Made by a program: the position numbers and the translations under genes. The notes under the pieces are model-generated. The model was not told the DNA's origin. It saw only the letters and a program-made list of their open reading frames with translations, and ran no database searches. From the NCBI GenBank assembly GCA_003152165.1, contig PLZO01000087.1, positions 1-43,018 of the forward strand: DNA of 43,018 bases, given 5' to 3'. Source of the DNA: Chloroflexota bacterium (GTDB taxonomy: Bacteria > Chloroflexota > Limnocylindria > Limnocylindrales > CSP1-4). This document shows positions 17,177 through 24,375 of this stretch, one piece after another (positions within the stretch are counted from its first letter, which is position 1; every line of letters starts with the position of its first letter).

Positions 17177-18031
17177 CTACTCCACGTGCAGCCGGTTTGG
17201 GCTCTTACCTCTACTGCCGCGAAGGGCGGCGGCCCACGCGGCCGCGACGGCCATGGGGATGATCGGGAGAAGCTCAGCACCCATTGCGGGCGCTTCGAGC
17301 GACACTGCAACGCCGAGCCAGACGCTGGCGGCCACGGCGAACGCCATGGCGACCACGCCAACGCGCCCCAACATGACACACAGGCGGGGGACGGTTGGAT
17401 TCGGCGCGGCGTGCCTGACCAGCCGCGCAAGGCACGCCGCTCCGACGGCCCACCCGAGGAGGGCCATCAGCATGAGCACGCCGCTTGGTCCGGGCTCAAT
17501 GTAGGACCCGATCCCGGCGGCGCGAACCAGCCCGACGAAGGCTGCGCATGCGAGGAGCGCCACGGCGAGCGGGGCAAGGAGCCCTCGACGTGGCTGTCCC
17601 TGATGCAGTCGGGCCGACGCCAGGAAGAGGAACGCGCCGGCCATGATCGCGAGCAGGCCGACGGCGCCCGCAGCTTGCACGAGCCGGATCGCGAGGCGCA
17701 CGGCGGGGAAGTCGGCTCCGTACCCGTCCGAGGAGCGCCAACGCACGCTGAGGACCGCCGCCCAAGCCAGGGCGAAGACCACGGACGCCAGCAGCATCGA
17801 GCCGAGGCCCGACCGCAGATGCGCCGATGACGGGAGCGCATCCGCGGGACCGAGCTCCCGGTGACGATGGGCGTCGAGGGCACTGACCCCCAGGTTGAGG
17901 ACGGTCGACACCGTGACTTGGTGCTGATCGAGAACATCCTCGAGCTCCGCGCCGTAGCGGGCTCGCCAGGCACTGGGGTAGAGCGACAGGACGAGTCGGG
18001 ACGTTGGGCGAAGCACGCCACGCGGTCTCAT
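17177..18031 (-). CDS. Polytopic membrane protein of PadR module 1
   Basis: 284 residues. The N-terminus carries LVLSLYPSAWRARYGAELEDVL, a short cytoplasmic motif (LYP..WR.RYG.E) shared with the smaller membrane protein at 18439-18987. It is followed by about six to seven membrane helices. Proteins with this motif commonly lie directly after a PadR regulator in Actinobacteria and Chloroflexota; their role is unknown, perhaps envelope stress or export. ATG start overlapping the PadR stop by four bases, so it is translationally coupled and controlled by that regulator. Confidence 0.72.
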   Translation of the reverse strand: MRPRGVLRPTSRLVLSLYPSAWRARYGAELEDVLDQHQVTVSTVLNLGVSALDAHRHRELGPADALPSSAHLRSGLGSMLLASVVFALAWAAVLSVRWRSSDGYGADFPAVRLAIRLVQAAGAVGLLAIMAGAFLFLASARLHQGQPRRGLLAPLAVALLACAAFVGLVRAAGIGSYIEPGPSGVLMLMALLGWAVGAACLARLVRHAAPNPTVPRLCVMLGRVGVVAMAFAVAASVWLGVAVSLEAPAMGAELLPIIPMAVAAAWAAALRGSRGKSPNRLHVE

Positions 18032-18354
18032 GAACGTACCTCCAGCGAAGTCCGATCCACTCGTTGTCGCGCGGTGACCACGACCCGTTCCATCGTCGCG
18101 AGCCGTGCCTCGAGGACGCAGTGACCCGAGGGCGTCAGCGCATACGGCCGACGTCGGCCGGCCGGCTCGAGCGCGATGATCAGACCCTCGTGTTCAAGGC
18201 GGGCGAGAGCCCCGTACAGTGTGCCCGGCTCGAACCGCACACTGCTGAAGCGATCGATGTCCTCGAGGATCCCATACCCGTGCTTCTCGCCGCCAGCGAG
18301 GCTGGCAAGGATCAGCAGGCCTGGGTCGGACAGCCGTCCAAGGTCGTTCCCCAC
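18028..18354 (-). CDS. PadR-family transcriptional regulator, module 1
   Basis: About 108 residues. Winged-helix PadR features: DPGLLILASLAGGEKHGYGI, then FEPGTLYGALARLEHEGLI and the wing GRRRPYALTPSG. The frame is open up to 18435, but a strong promoter lies at 18396-18423, so the longer start cannot be in the mRNA. GTG 18354 (V-G-N-D-L-G-R-L), with GGGGTGAT upstream, is chosen. PadR proteins usually repress their own operon and release on binding a small molecule. The coupled downstream membrane protein is the likely target gene. Confidence 0.82.
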   Translation of the reverse strand: MGNDLGRLSDPGLLILASLAGGEKHGYGILEDIDRFSSVRFEPGTLYGALARLEHEGLIIALEPAGRRRPYALTPSGHCVLEARLATMERVVVTARQRVDRTSLEVRS

Positions 18355-18377
18355 CTCATCACCCCAAACTCGGTCTG

Positions 18378-18388
18378 ACTTAGTAAGT
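18378..18388 (-). promoter_or_regulatory. Candidate PadR operator, module 1
   Basis: ACTTA-N-TAAGT inverted repeat placed over the predicted transcription start of the PadR promoter just upstream, a position suited to repression. The sequence differs from the operator of module 2, so each regulator may read its own site. Confidence 0.5.
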
Positions 18389-18395
18389 AACACTG

Positions 18396-18423
18396 AGTAT
18401 AGCGTGGGTCGATCTGGCGTCAA
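18396..18423 (-). promoter_or_regulatory. Sigma-70-type promoter of PadR module 1
   Basis: TTGACG (18418-18423) and TATACT (18396-18401) on the minus strand with a 16-base spacer. Predicted start of transcription is near 18389, leaving a leader of about 35 bases to GTG 18354. It lies directly after the stop of the membrane gene of module 2. Confidence 0.68.
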
Positions 18424-18438
18424 TGGCCAGGTCATCAG

Positions 18439-18987
18439 TTAGCGTGAAACGATCAGGACCGCCGGGACGACGATCAGGACCGCGAACGCACAGATGACCG
18501 CGATCAAGCCAACGGTCAAGGCAAGTCGACGCAGCAGACGGACGAACAGGACGAGATCGGTTCGCAGCCAGGCCCTGTTTCGGAGCCGCCATCCGAGCGC
18601 GACGACACCGAGGACCAGGGCCGCGCCGGATCCAGCCGCGATGACGAGCCCGCGCTCGATGAATGGTTCCATCCCGGGTCGTGTAGCTGACCCGGCGCCG
18701 AGGATGGCCTGATTGACCAGGAGCTCTTTCGCTCCGGCTGCCGCCAGGACGAAGAGACCGGTGACGATCGCGGTGAGCGCAAGAAACGCGCTCGCCGCCT
18801 GAATCCGACGGGTGGATAGCATCGGTTCCTCCAGTGTGGATGCGAGATGAGCCCCGAGTGCGCCAGTGAGCACGTCGAGGACGAGGCTCAGCGAGAACGG
18901 CTCGTCGTCGAGGAGCGCCTGAAACTCCTCGCCGTAGCGGCGCCGCCAGCGCTTGGGATAGAGGCGGGTTAGGGAGGATCGGCGCAT
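18439..18987 (-). CDS. Membrane protein of PadR module 2
   Basis: 182 residues. The N-terminus RLYPKRWRRRYGEEFQALLDDE matches the LYP..WR.RYG.E motif of the module 1 membrane protein (shown here as LYPKRWRRRYGEEF). It is followed by four predicted helices and a short C-terminus. It is shorter than its neighbour but clearly of the same class, so the two modules are paralogous. It starts 5 bases after the PadR gene of module 2. Function unknown. Confidence 0.7.
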   Translation of the reverse strand: MRRSSLTRLYPKRWRRRYGEEFQALLDDEPFSLSLVLDVLTGALGAHLASTLEEPMLSTRRIQAASAFLALTAIVTGLFVLAAAGAKELLVNQAILGAGSATRPGMEPFIERGLVIAAGSGAALVLGVVALGWRLRNRAWLRTDLVLFVRLLRRLALTVGLIAVICAFAVLIVVPAVLIVSR

Positions 18988-18992
18988 CGCGG

Positions 18993-19310
18993 TCAGGAGC
19001 TCGTCGCGAGGCGCGCCAGCCCCGCGTCGGCGAACTGGCGGAACGCGGCCAGTTGGTTTGCGAGCACCGTGCGCCCGAGCGCCGTTAGGCGGTACGGGCG
19101 ACGCAGCTCCTCGGTTGGGAGGGGCTCGATGAGCGCCTGCTCCTCGAGTCGATGGAGGGCTCCGTAGAGGGTACCGGGCCCCAGGTGGAGCCCGATGAGG
19201 CGGTCGATGTCCGCGATCATTGCGTGGCCATGTTTCGGGCCGCCGGCTAGGCTTGCGAGGATGAGCAGCCCAGGCTCCGGTTGGCCTCGGGCGCCGGGAC
19301 GGCGTGGCAT
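18993..19310 (-). CDS. PadR-family transcriptional regulator, module 2
   Basis: 105 residues from ATG 19310 with a strong AGAGGAG ribosome site. PadR winged helix: EPGLLILASLAGGPKHGHAM, GPGTLYGALHRLEEQAL and RRPYRLTALGR. It is close in sequence to the module 1 PadR, especially in the recognition part LILASLAGG.KHG. The open frame runs upstream to 19619 through a membrane-helix-coding stretch, but a promoter and operator lie between, so that extension is not part of this protein. It probably represses its own operon through the palindrome at 19338-19351. Confidence 0.85.
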   Translation of the reverse strand: MPRRPGARGQPEPGLLILASLAGGPKHGHAMIADIDRLIGLHLGPGTLYGALHRLEEQALIEPLPTEELRRPYRLTALGRTVLANQLAAFRQFADAGLARLATSS

Positions 19311-19337
19311 CGGGACTCCTCTGCTGACGGCATGATC

Positions 19338-19351
19338 GTAGTACGTACTAC
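19338..19351 (-). promoter_or_regulatory. PadR operator, module 2 (perfect 14-bp palindrome)
   Basis: GTAGTACGTACTAC reads the same on both strands and lies directly downstream of the -10 box, over the predicted transcription start. A related half (CTACGTGCTACG) sits within the -35/-10 spacer. Palindromes with TAC/GTA arms spaced like this are typical PadR targets. Confidence 0.65.
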
Positions 19352-19379
19352 ATCGTAGCACGTAGGTAAGCTTCGTCAA
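19352..19379 (-). promoter_or_regulatory. Sigma-70-type promoter of PadR module 2
   Basis: TTGACG (19374-19379) and TACGAT (19352-19357) with a 16-base spacer on the minus strand; start of transcription expected near 19345. Same -35 hexamer and spacing as module 1. Confidence 0.6.
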
Positions 19380-19619
19380 CCGGCGTCGAGATTGGTTCGC
19401 CACAGGGTTAATTGCCAGCTGCCGCGGCAGCGGATGGCATTCCCAGGGCCGCGACACCGCCGCTACCGGTGAGGCGACCAACGTAGCAGCCTTGGTCCTA
19501 CTACCGCCTGTTGCCGTGGCCGCGAGCGCTAGAACGACTAGCGCCACCACGATCGCGACAAGGATGACTTTGCTTCCGCGCGAAAGGTGCTTCCACCACG
19601 ATCCCATGCGACCAATCAC

Positions 19620-19842
19620 TTGCTTGCCTCTAGGGGTTCATTCCACTCGACCCCGCCCGCATGGCGGGCCGGCTCATCTCTTCGAGTCAAGCTACGAGAG
19701 GCGGCGCCTTGGGGAAGCGCGGATCGACGACTAGATATGGTCTCTGAAGATGTTGTTCGCAAACGACGACCGCGCGGCACGGTGGGAGCTGTTGAGTGCC
19801 AAGGCCGGTCGGAGGCTCTCGTAGCACACGCTAATGCGCCTC
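19620..19842. other. Intergenic stretch without recognisable gene
   Basis: Lies between the truncated membrane ORF and the NRAMP fossil. Open frames here are Arg/Pro/Ser-rich and overlap on both strands. I see nothing specific. Confidence 0.4.
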
Positions 19843-20025
19843 TCAGAGGCCGGCGACGACAACCATGGAGCTTGGCGCGATGACCACGAACGCGGGGATC
19901 GGCACCAATAGGTTGATCGCCGCCGCGATCGCACCGATGTCGGCGCCCGCATTGAGGGTATTGGCGACGACGAGCGCCAGGCCGGCCGGATAGGGTCGCG
20001 AAGAGTGATGCCTTCGTGGGTCCGA
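19843..20025 (-). pseudogene. Fragment of an NRAMP-type divalent metal transporter
   Basis: A short minus-strand reading contains LALVVANTLNAGADIGAIAA followed by AINLLVPIPAFVVIAPS, which matches the membrane-helix pattern of NRAMP (MntH-like) manganese/iron transporters. It ends at a stop after MVVVAGL, and the upstream match (HEGITLRDPI) is in another frame, so both a frameshift and truncation are visible. Only about 50 of the usual 400 or more residues remain. Non-functional. Confidence 0.55.
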
Positions 20026-20307
20026 CCCTGAGATGGCACCGGCACGCCTGACGGATCCCAGCCGCCCTGTCGTGCCCGCTGTCCGTCGCGCCATTGCCAG
20101 CGACCTCGAGGGTTCAGCTCCTGATTTGATGCTCCCAGCCTCAGGCAATCCGAACCCGGCTAATTGGCGCGACTTTGCAATGCGCAGGACCCGCTCGGGC
20201 GTCCACCGACGACATCGCGGGTGGGATCGTGGGCCGGAAGCGCAAGCTCGCGCGACCCACGATTGGAGACGGCGATTACTGACCATCGCACGTTCGAACA
20301 CAAGACC
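20026..20307. other. Intergenic stretch upstream of glycine-zipper gene
   Basis: About 280 bases with open but composition-biased frames; no RNA gene, repeat or family match seen. Confidence 0.4.
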
Positions 20308-20565
20308 GTGACGACCGACACGAATGCTGCGCCGAGTAGCACGACCCAGACGCTCGAGAAGGGCGTCCATCATGGTGACGAGGAAGCCGGCGGCACCGTA
20401 GCCGGCGGGATCGGCGGCGCACTCGTCGGAGCCGTCGTCGGCGGCCCGGTCGGGGCCGTCATCGGCGGCGCGGTCGGCGCGGCGTCCGGTGCCACGGCCG
20501 GCGCTCTCGACGACAAGCGCAAGGACGAAGCGGTCGTCGTCACGAAGGAAGAAAAGACCTGGTAG
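20308..20565 (+). CDS. Small glycine-zipper protein
   Basis: 85 residues from GTG 20308 (V-T-T-D-T-N-A-A-P). An N-terminal Ser/Thr-rich segment is followed by a glycine-zipper double helix, GGTVAGGIGGALVGAVVGG and PVGAVIGGAVGAASGATAG, then a charged tail DDKRKDEAVVVTKEEKTW. Such Gly-xxx-Gly helices pack in membranes, and similar proteins are found among stress-induced or general-protection proteins. The start is uncertain: an upstream ATG at 20164 is in frame, but the added sequence looks non-coding. A strong hairpin follows 28 bases after the stop. Confidence 0.6.
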   Translation: MTTDTNAAPSSTTQTLEKGVHHGDEEAGGTVAGGIGGALVGAVVGGPVGAVIGGAVGAASGATAGALDDKRKDEAVVVTKEEKTW

Positions 20566-20593
20566 CTCATCCATGGCAACCGACTCGAGACCA

Positions 20594-20624
20594 CTACCCG
20601 CTGTGCACGGCGAGCAGCGGGTAG
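20594..20624 (+). terminator. Stem-loop after glycine-zipper gene
   Basis: CTACCCGCTG (20594-20603) and CAGCGGGTAG (20615-20624) form a perfect 10-bp GC-rich stem with an 11-base loop. No T-run follows, so termination would not be of the classical intrinsic type. It could also stabilise a 3' end or lie in the leader of the following small gene. Confidence 0.55.
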
Positions 20625-20664
20625 CCTTCGCCGTTCGCGGCTTCTCAGCAGGAGCTCACATCCA

Positions 20665-20742
20665 ATGACCATCGGAACCATCGTCATCGTCGTCGTGATC
20701 GTCCTGGTCGTGCTCTTTGTTCTCGGGCGCGGCAGGCTCTAG
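20665..20742 (+). CDS. 25-residue single-span membrane peptide
   Basis: MTIGTIVIVVVIVLVVLFVL then GRGRL and a TAG stop. It has an AGGAG ribosome site 10 bases upstream. It is almost entirely one membrane helix with a basic C-terminal end, like DUF3309-type or toxin-like small membrane peptides. It begins about 40 bases after the hairpin and overlaps the longest possible topoisomerase reading but not the start chosen for that gene. Could be a chance ORF, but the ribosome site and hydrophobicity argue for a real one. Confidence 0.5.
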   Translation: MTIGTIVIVVVIVLVVLFVLGRGRL

Positions 20743-20767
20743 ACCGGGCCCGAGCGAGGCAACAACG

Positions 20768-21751
20768 TTGGCCGCACCGCCCACGTTTGGCCGGCCCGGC
20801 ATCACCCGGGTCCGAATCGCGAGTCGTGTGCGCTATCGCGCATCCGAGGGGGAGTGGATCGTCGATCCGGTCGTCCTGGACCGAATCCGGAGCCTGGCGG
20901 TTCCGCCCGCATGGACCGACGTCTGGATCTCCGAGCAGCCCGGGGCACGGCTCCAGGCGACGGGCCGCGACGCCCGCGGTCGAAAGCAGTACCGCTACGC
21001 TGACGCCTTCCGTCGATCTCGCGAGGCCGACAAGTTTGCCGCCCTGGCTGATTTCGGGCGGGTGCTGCCGCGCCTCCGGCGGCGTGTTGATCGCGACCTG
21101 CGCCGGCGCGGACTCCCCCGCGAGAAGGTCCTGGCGACCGTGGTCGCGATCCTCGAGGCAACCCGGATCCGGATTGGCAATCGCGAGTACGCCCAAGCCA
21201 ACCACTCATACGGCCTGACGACGCTCCGTCCGCAGCAGGTGATCGTCGAAGGCGGCACCGTCCGCTTCGTGTTCCGCGGGAAATCTGGCCAACGCCATCG
21301 GATCGTGCTCGAGGACCACCGGCTGGCCAGGATCGTCGCCCGGTGCCGGGCGGTGCCGGGTCAGGATCTCTTCCAGTACGCCTCCACAGATGGAACCTGG
21401 CTCCCGATTCGGTCTGACGATGTCAACGGGTACCTGCGCGACGTGACCGGCAGCGACATCACGGCCAAGGAGTTCCGGACCTGGTCCGCGTCGGTCCTCG
21501 CGCTGGCGCTACTGCGGGCGGGCAGCGAGCCGGCGGTGGCCGGCCGGAGATCGGTCCTCGGTCGCGCGATCAGGACCGTGGCGGAGGGACTCGGCAACAC
21601 CCCGATCGTTTGTCGGACGTCGTACATCCACCCCCGCGTGATCTCGGATTATCTGGCTGATGATCTCGACGTCGCCCCAACCCGCCGCGGCATGGGCTGG
21701 CTCTCTGCGGATGAGCGTCGATTGGTCGCCCTGCTCGAACGGGCCGCCTGA
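20768..21751 (+). CDS. Type IB DNA topoisomerase
   Basis: Relaxes DNA supercoils through a 3'-phosphotyrosine intermediate without ATP. About 327 residues. An N-terminal domain with IRSLAVPPAWTDVWI and GRDARGRKQYRYADAFR is followed by the catalytic core: RIRIGNREYAQANHSYGLTT (first Arg), RGKSGQRHRIVLED (Lys), ITAKEFRTWSASVLAL (second Arg) and TSYIHPRVI (active Tyr). All catalytic residues are present, so it should be active. The start is TTG 20768 with GAGG upstream; a longer TTG start at 20717 is possible. Bacterial TopIB genes are patchily distributed and often horizontally acquired, in keeping with this accessory stretch. Confidence 0.9.
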   Translation: MAAPPTFGRPGITRVRIASRVRYRASEGEWIVDPVVLDRIRSLAVPPAWTDVWISEQPGARLQATGRDARGRKQYRYADAFRRSREADKFAALADFGRVLPRLRRRVDRDLRRRGLPREKVLATVVAILEATRIRIGNREYAQANHSYGLTTLRPQQVIVEGGTVRFVFRGKSGQRHRIVLEDHRLARIVARCRAVPGQDLFQYASTDGTWLPIRSDDVNGYLRDVTGSDITAKEFRTWSASVLALALLRAGSEPAVAGRRSVLGRAIRTVAEGLGNTPIVCRTSYIHPRVISDYLADDLDVAPTRRGMGWLSADERRLVALLERAA

Positions 21752-22245
21752 GTCTGGCGCCAAAAGCCGGTGGGCAGCGGCGGAGACCTGTGGCGGGCGG
21801 CCTGGAAAGGCAGCAGACGACCGGGTGACCCATGGGCGCGGCGCCAGTAGGCGCATTGCCCGCGGATGTCTGCGCGACGTGGACATACCCCGAGTCAGTC
21901 CTGGACTCCTCAGTTTGGCGTCTGGCGACATCGTCGAGGGTGTCCCCTACGCCCCGGCCAGCAAGCCGGCGGTCTTGGTCCAGGCTGCGTCGGACCTTGG
22001 GCTTGGTATCCACGGCCGCGGGACCGACGGCCTCCAGGCGGGCGAGCTCGCCGGAGAACGTCGATTGGGCGGGTAGGACTTCGGTCCGAGCGGCGCGCAA
22101 AAGGACCGAGGGCCGTCCGTGCGACCGGGGTCGGTCCGAATCACGATACGAATGCAACATTCCGATCGATCCCGCTCCTGCTCCGCAAGGCTCGACCTCG
22201 CAGACTTCGTTCATCCGATTGTGGGCGTGAACCACCGAGGTTGCG
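21752..22245. other. Intergenic stretch without supported gene
   Basis: Nearly 500 bases. Both strands have long open frames (for example 21832-22230 plus and a minus-strand reading extending from 22439), but they are Arg/Ser/Pro-rich and no motif convinces me. It may hold a decayed gene and the promoter of the nucleotidyltransferase pair. Confidence 0.4.
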
Positions 22246-22779
22246 ATGTCTGACGACGCACGAGCGCTCAAACGGCGGGCGGCGAGGCCGCCCGCCGTGG
22301 TCAGAGAGATTCTCGAGAGGCAGACGAATGAGTCTGCCGAATTGCTGGAGGCCACGGTCGGTCGAGCGTTCGGGGGCGATGTGACCAACCTCGGCCGGTT
22401 CGTCTCCACGTTGACGCCTGTCTTGCCGGCGGGCACCAAGATCTTCCTGCGGGGTAGCTCGGTGACGGGTCAGAGCTATGTCTCGGGCGAGCTGTTCGAC
22501 GCGCACGGGCCCGGGTCGAGCGACCTCGACATCGTCGTGAGTGGCGACGAGGTCATGAACCTGTTCTCGGGCGATGGGTTCTATTGTCCGCGAGTCAATA
22601 GTCGACCGCTGTGCGATACCGATCGGGACGTGGCGCCGCTCCTCGACAAAGCCCGGTCGGAATCCCAGGCATTGGTCGGCCGACCAGTGAGCATCCAGGC
22701 CATGGCCGAGTGGTTCCTGGACCTTCGGTCTGCGGCCCAGCAAACGCCGGTCATCCAGCTCGGTCGCGTGCCCTGGTGA
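22246..22779 (+). CDS. Predicted nucleotidyltransferase (Pol-beta-like)
   Basis: 177 residues. FLRGSSVTGQSY followed by GPGSSDLDIVVSGDEV gives the Pol-beta superfamily GS...DxD pattern (Gly-Ser-Ser near 69, Asp-Leu-Asp near 92). The spacing between GSS and DxD (about 23 residues) is longer than the usual 9-13, which implies an insert. The N-terminal 60 residues are helical, with repeated charged residues. No third acidic residue is obvious. The 3' end overlaps the EEP-family gene by four bases (GTGA). Substrate unknown; tRNA-like, protein or second-messenger nucleotidyl transfer are all possible for this fold. Confidence 0.65.
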   Translation: MSDDARALKRRAARPPAVVREILERQTNESAELLEATVGRAFGGDVTNLGRFVSTLTPVLPAGTKIFLRGSSVTGQSYVSGELFDAHGPGSSDLDIVVSGDEVMNLFSGDGFYCPRVNSRPLCDTDRDVAPLLDKARSESQALVGRPVSIQAMAEWFLDLRSAAQQTPVIQLGRVPW

Positions 22780-23540
22780 CGTTGCGCGTCGCCAGCTACA
22801 ACCTCCGCTTCGGAGGGATTGGGCGAAAAGCGGCCATCAGTGCGTCGCTCGCGAGCCTCCAGCCAGACCTCGTCATCCTGCAGGAGGCGACGGACCAGCC
22901 GACGGTGGAATGGATTGGCCAAAGGCTTGGTCTGGATCACGTCGTGGTCGGATCCGGACGATCGGTGGCGGCTCTGAGCCGGCAACCGCTGGATTCGGCC
23001 TGGCATGAGATTGGCTTGGGTCGCAGCGCGCTTGAACTCAAATTCAGGCTGCGGGACTTCCGGATCTTTGGAGTTCATCTGTCGGCCGGCCTATCCCAAC
23101 GAGGCGAATCGCGACGCATGGTTGAGGTCTCGCGGCTGCTGGGTCAGATCGACGCCAGCGGCGGCGGCGAACGGACGATGATCGTCGGCGATTTCAACGC
23201 GATCGCTCCCGGCGACGGCCCTCTGATGCGACGGCTGCCGTTGTGGATCCGCATCCTGCTTCGCTTTGATGGCGGGATTCGAACCGAGGCGATGAGCTCG
23301 ATCGCGGCTGGCGGCTTCGCCGATGCGTTCCGACTCCTCCATCCGGATGATCCCGGCTTCACGATGCCATCGACTGAACCGAGCGTTCGTCTCGACTACA
23401 TCATGCTCGGCTCCGGCATTCGCCCACTTCTCAGATCGTGTGAGCTGATGAACGCTGGACGCGAGAGTGCTCTGGCAACGGACCACCTCGCGGTTCTGGC
23501 AGAGCTGGGCCTGGGCGAGGGGTTGGAGCAGACATTCTGA
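22776..23540 (+). CDS. Endonuclease/exonuclease/phosphatase (EEP) family hydrolase
   Basis: About 254 residues from GTG 22776. EEP fold motifs in order: LRVASYNLRFGG (metal Asn), LVILQEATD (metal Glu), FGVHLSAGLSQRGESRRMVE (His), MIVGDFNAIAPGDG (Asp/Asn), SVRLDYIMLG (Asp) and ALATDHLAVLAEL (His). All catalytic residues are present. No signal peptide, so it is cytoplasmic; it could be a nuclease, an inositol-phosphate-type phosphatase or a nucleotide phosphodiesterase. It is translationally coupled to the nucleotidyltransferase, which suggests opposing activities on one substrate (inferred). Confidence 0.85.
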   Translation: MTLRVASYNLRFGGIGRKAAISASLASLQPDLVILQEATDQPTVEWIGQRLGLDHVVVGSGRSVAALSRQPLDSAWHEIGLGRSALELKFRLRDFRIFGVHLSAGLSQRGESRRMVEVSRLLGQIDASGGGERTMIVGDFNAIAPGDGPLMRRLPLWIRILLRFDGGIRTEAMSSIAAGGFADAFRLLHPDDPGFTMPSTEPSVRLDYIMLGSGIRPLLRSCELMNAGRESALATDHLAVLAELGLGEGLEQTF

Positions 23541-23738
23541 TTTGGACGCCAGTTGGGCGGCAAGCCTTTTGGGCCGGAGTTGATCCATGTCTGGCCGGAG
23601 CCGCCTGGCGCCGTTCGAGCCATGAGTCTGGGATTCTAAAGCCAGAAGGCGACACCACCTACAGGATGGCGACAACGATGCGCCCGTACCTCGTCGGGCG
23701 ATCCGTCCTCGGGGCAGGGGCATCTGGACGAGCGCAGG
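23541..23738. other. Intergenic, probable decayed mobile-element DNA
   Basis: About 200 bases before the recognisable transposase tail. I cannot read coherent protein similarity, which fits a rearranged insertion-sequence end. Confidence 0.35.
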
Positions 23739-23837
23739 TGGCAAGGCGCCTCGCCCTTCACCTGGGTCAAGACCCCTGACGAAGTCCTGGCCAAGGCGGT
23801 GCGCAAGCCGCAAGCCACTTCAGGCGCGGGGCACTAG
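23739..23837 (+). pseudogene. C-terminal remnant of an IS630-type transposase
   Basis: Reads WQGASPFTWVKTPDEVLAKA then VRKPQATSGAGH and a stop. IS630-family transposases characteristically end in a segment of the form PF.W.KTADEIL...RK...SGTRH, which this matches. The catalytic DDE region is missing upstream, so only a fossil remains. No terminal inverted repeats were identified. Confidence 0.55.
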
Positions 23838-23913
23838 AGGGCACCTCCCCGTGATGTCTGGGACAATTGGCCCGATGGGGCGATGGTCGCCCTCGACAAA
23901 GGAACCTTGATCG

Positions 23914-24144
23914 ATGCTTCAGTCTCAGTCACCCGTGATCTACGTCGAGCGGCGGCACAGCCTCTTCCATGGCTCGCTGACCCTCCTGCTCGTGCTGTGG
24001 GCGATTGCCCTGCCTGCCCTGCTTCTGCTTCTCACCGCATTCGGGCCGATCGGCTGGCTCGTGGGGGCCGGCGTCGGGATCCTGCTCGCGGTGCCGTGGC
24101 TTGTGGGTCTCGGCATCCTGTGGTTCCTGCGCCACATCGCCTGA
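23914..24144 (+). CDS. Small two-helix membrane protein
   Basis: 76 residues, ATG with AAGGAA 10 bases upstream. Short N-terminal region MLQSQSPVIYVERRHSLFHG, then two long hydrophobic helices separated by a Gly/Pro turn (FGPIGWLVGAG), ending WFLRHIA. No family recognised. It is an isolated gene beside the transposase remnant. Ribosome site and hydrophobic regularity support a real protein. Confidence 0.55.
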   Translation: MLQSQSPVIYVERRHSLFHGSLTLLLVLWAIALPALLLLLTAFGPIGWLVGAGVGILLAVPWLVGLGILWFLRHIA

Positions 24145-24234
24145 CAGGTCTCAGACCCGGGACCTAGCACCCGGGGCGAATAGGCAGGGGTGATCGTCGG
24201 CGTGACCATGTGAGGGTGATTTCGACCAACCCGG

Positions 24235-24363
24235 TTGCTGTGGGTCCTCAATGACGCGGGCCTGTACCACCTGCTCGTTCACCAGCGTGGCTGGCCCCAG
24301 GAGCAGTTCCAGACGTGGCTATCGGCCTCGATGCGGGCTCAGCTCCTCGGCACGCAGGAGTAG
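24235..24363 (+). pseudogene. C-terminal fragment of a TetR-like regulator (tentative)
   Basis: Reads LLWVLNDAGLYHLLVHQRGW then PQEQFQTWLSASMRAQLLG and stops at 24363. The pattern DAGLYHLLVH.RGW....W.....AQLL resembles the last helices of TetR/AcrR-family ligand domains. There is no HTH upstream and a stop at 24217-24219, so this is a remnant at best. Confidence 0.35.
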
Positions 24364-24375
24364 GCCGGGAACAGG

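Larger units (their letters stand above)
19311..19619 (-). pseudogene. Truncated 5' end of a membrane-anchored protein gene, reading into PadR
   Basis: GTG at 19619 with an AGAGG ribosome site opens a frame beginning VIGRMGSWWKHLSRGSK and a single strong membrane helix (VILVAIVVALVVLALAA). About 40 further residues follow with no family and a basic composition. The frame then continues without a stop through the PadR promoter into PadR. I read it as the start of an old gene whose 3' part was replaced when the PadR module arrived. A real fusion is less likely because of the promoter inside. Confidence 0.35.

Noticed and set aside
21570-22439. Minus-strand open frame over the TopIB end and following gap
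   Set aside because: Overlaps the TopIB catalytic end and the nucleotidyltransferase start; no recognisable motif, although the gap may hide a decayed gene.
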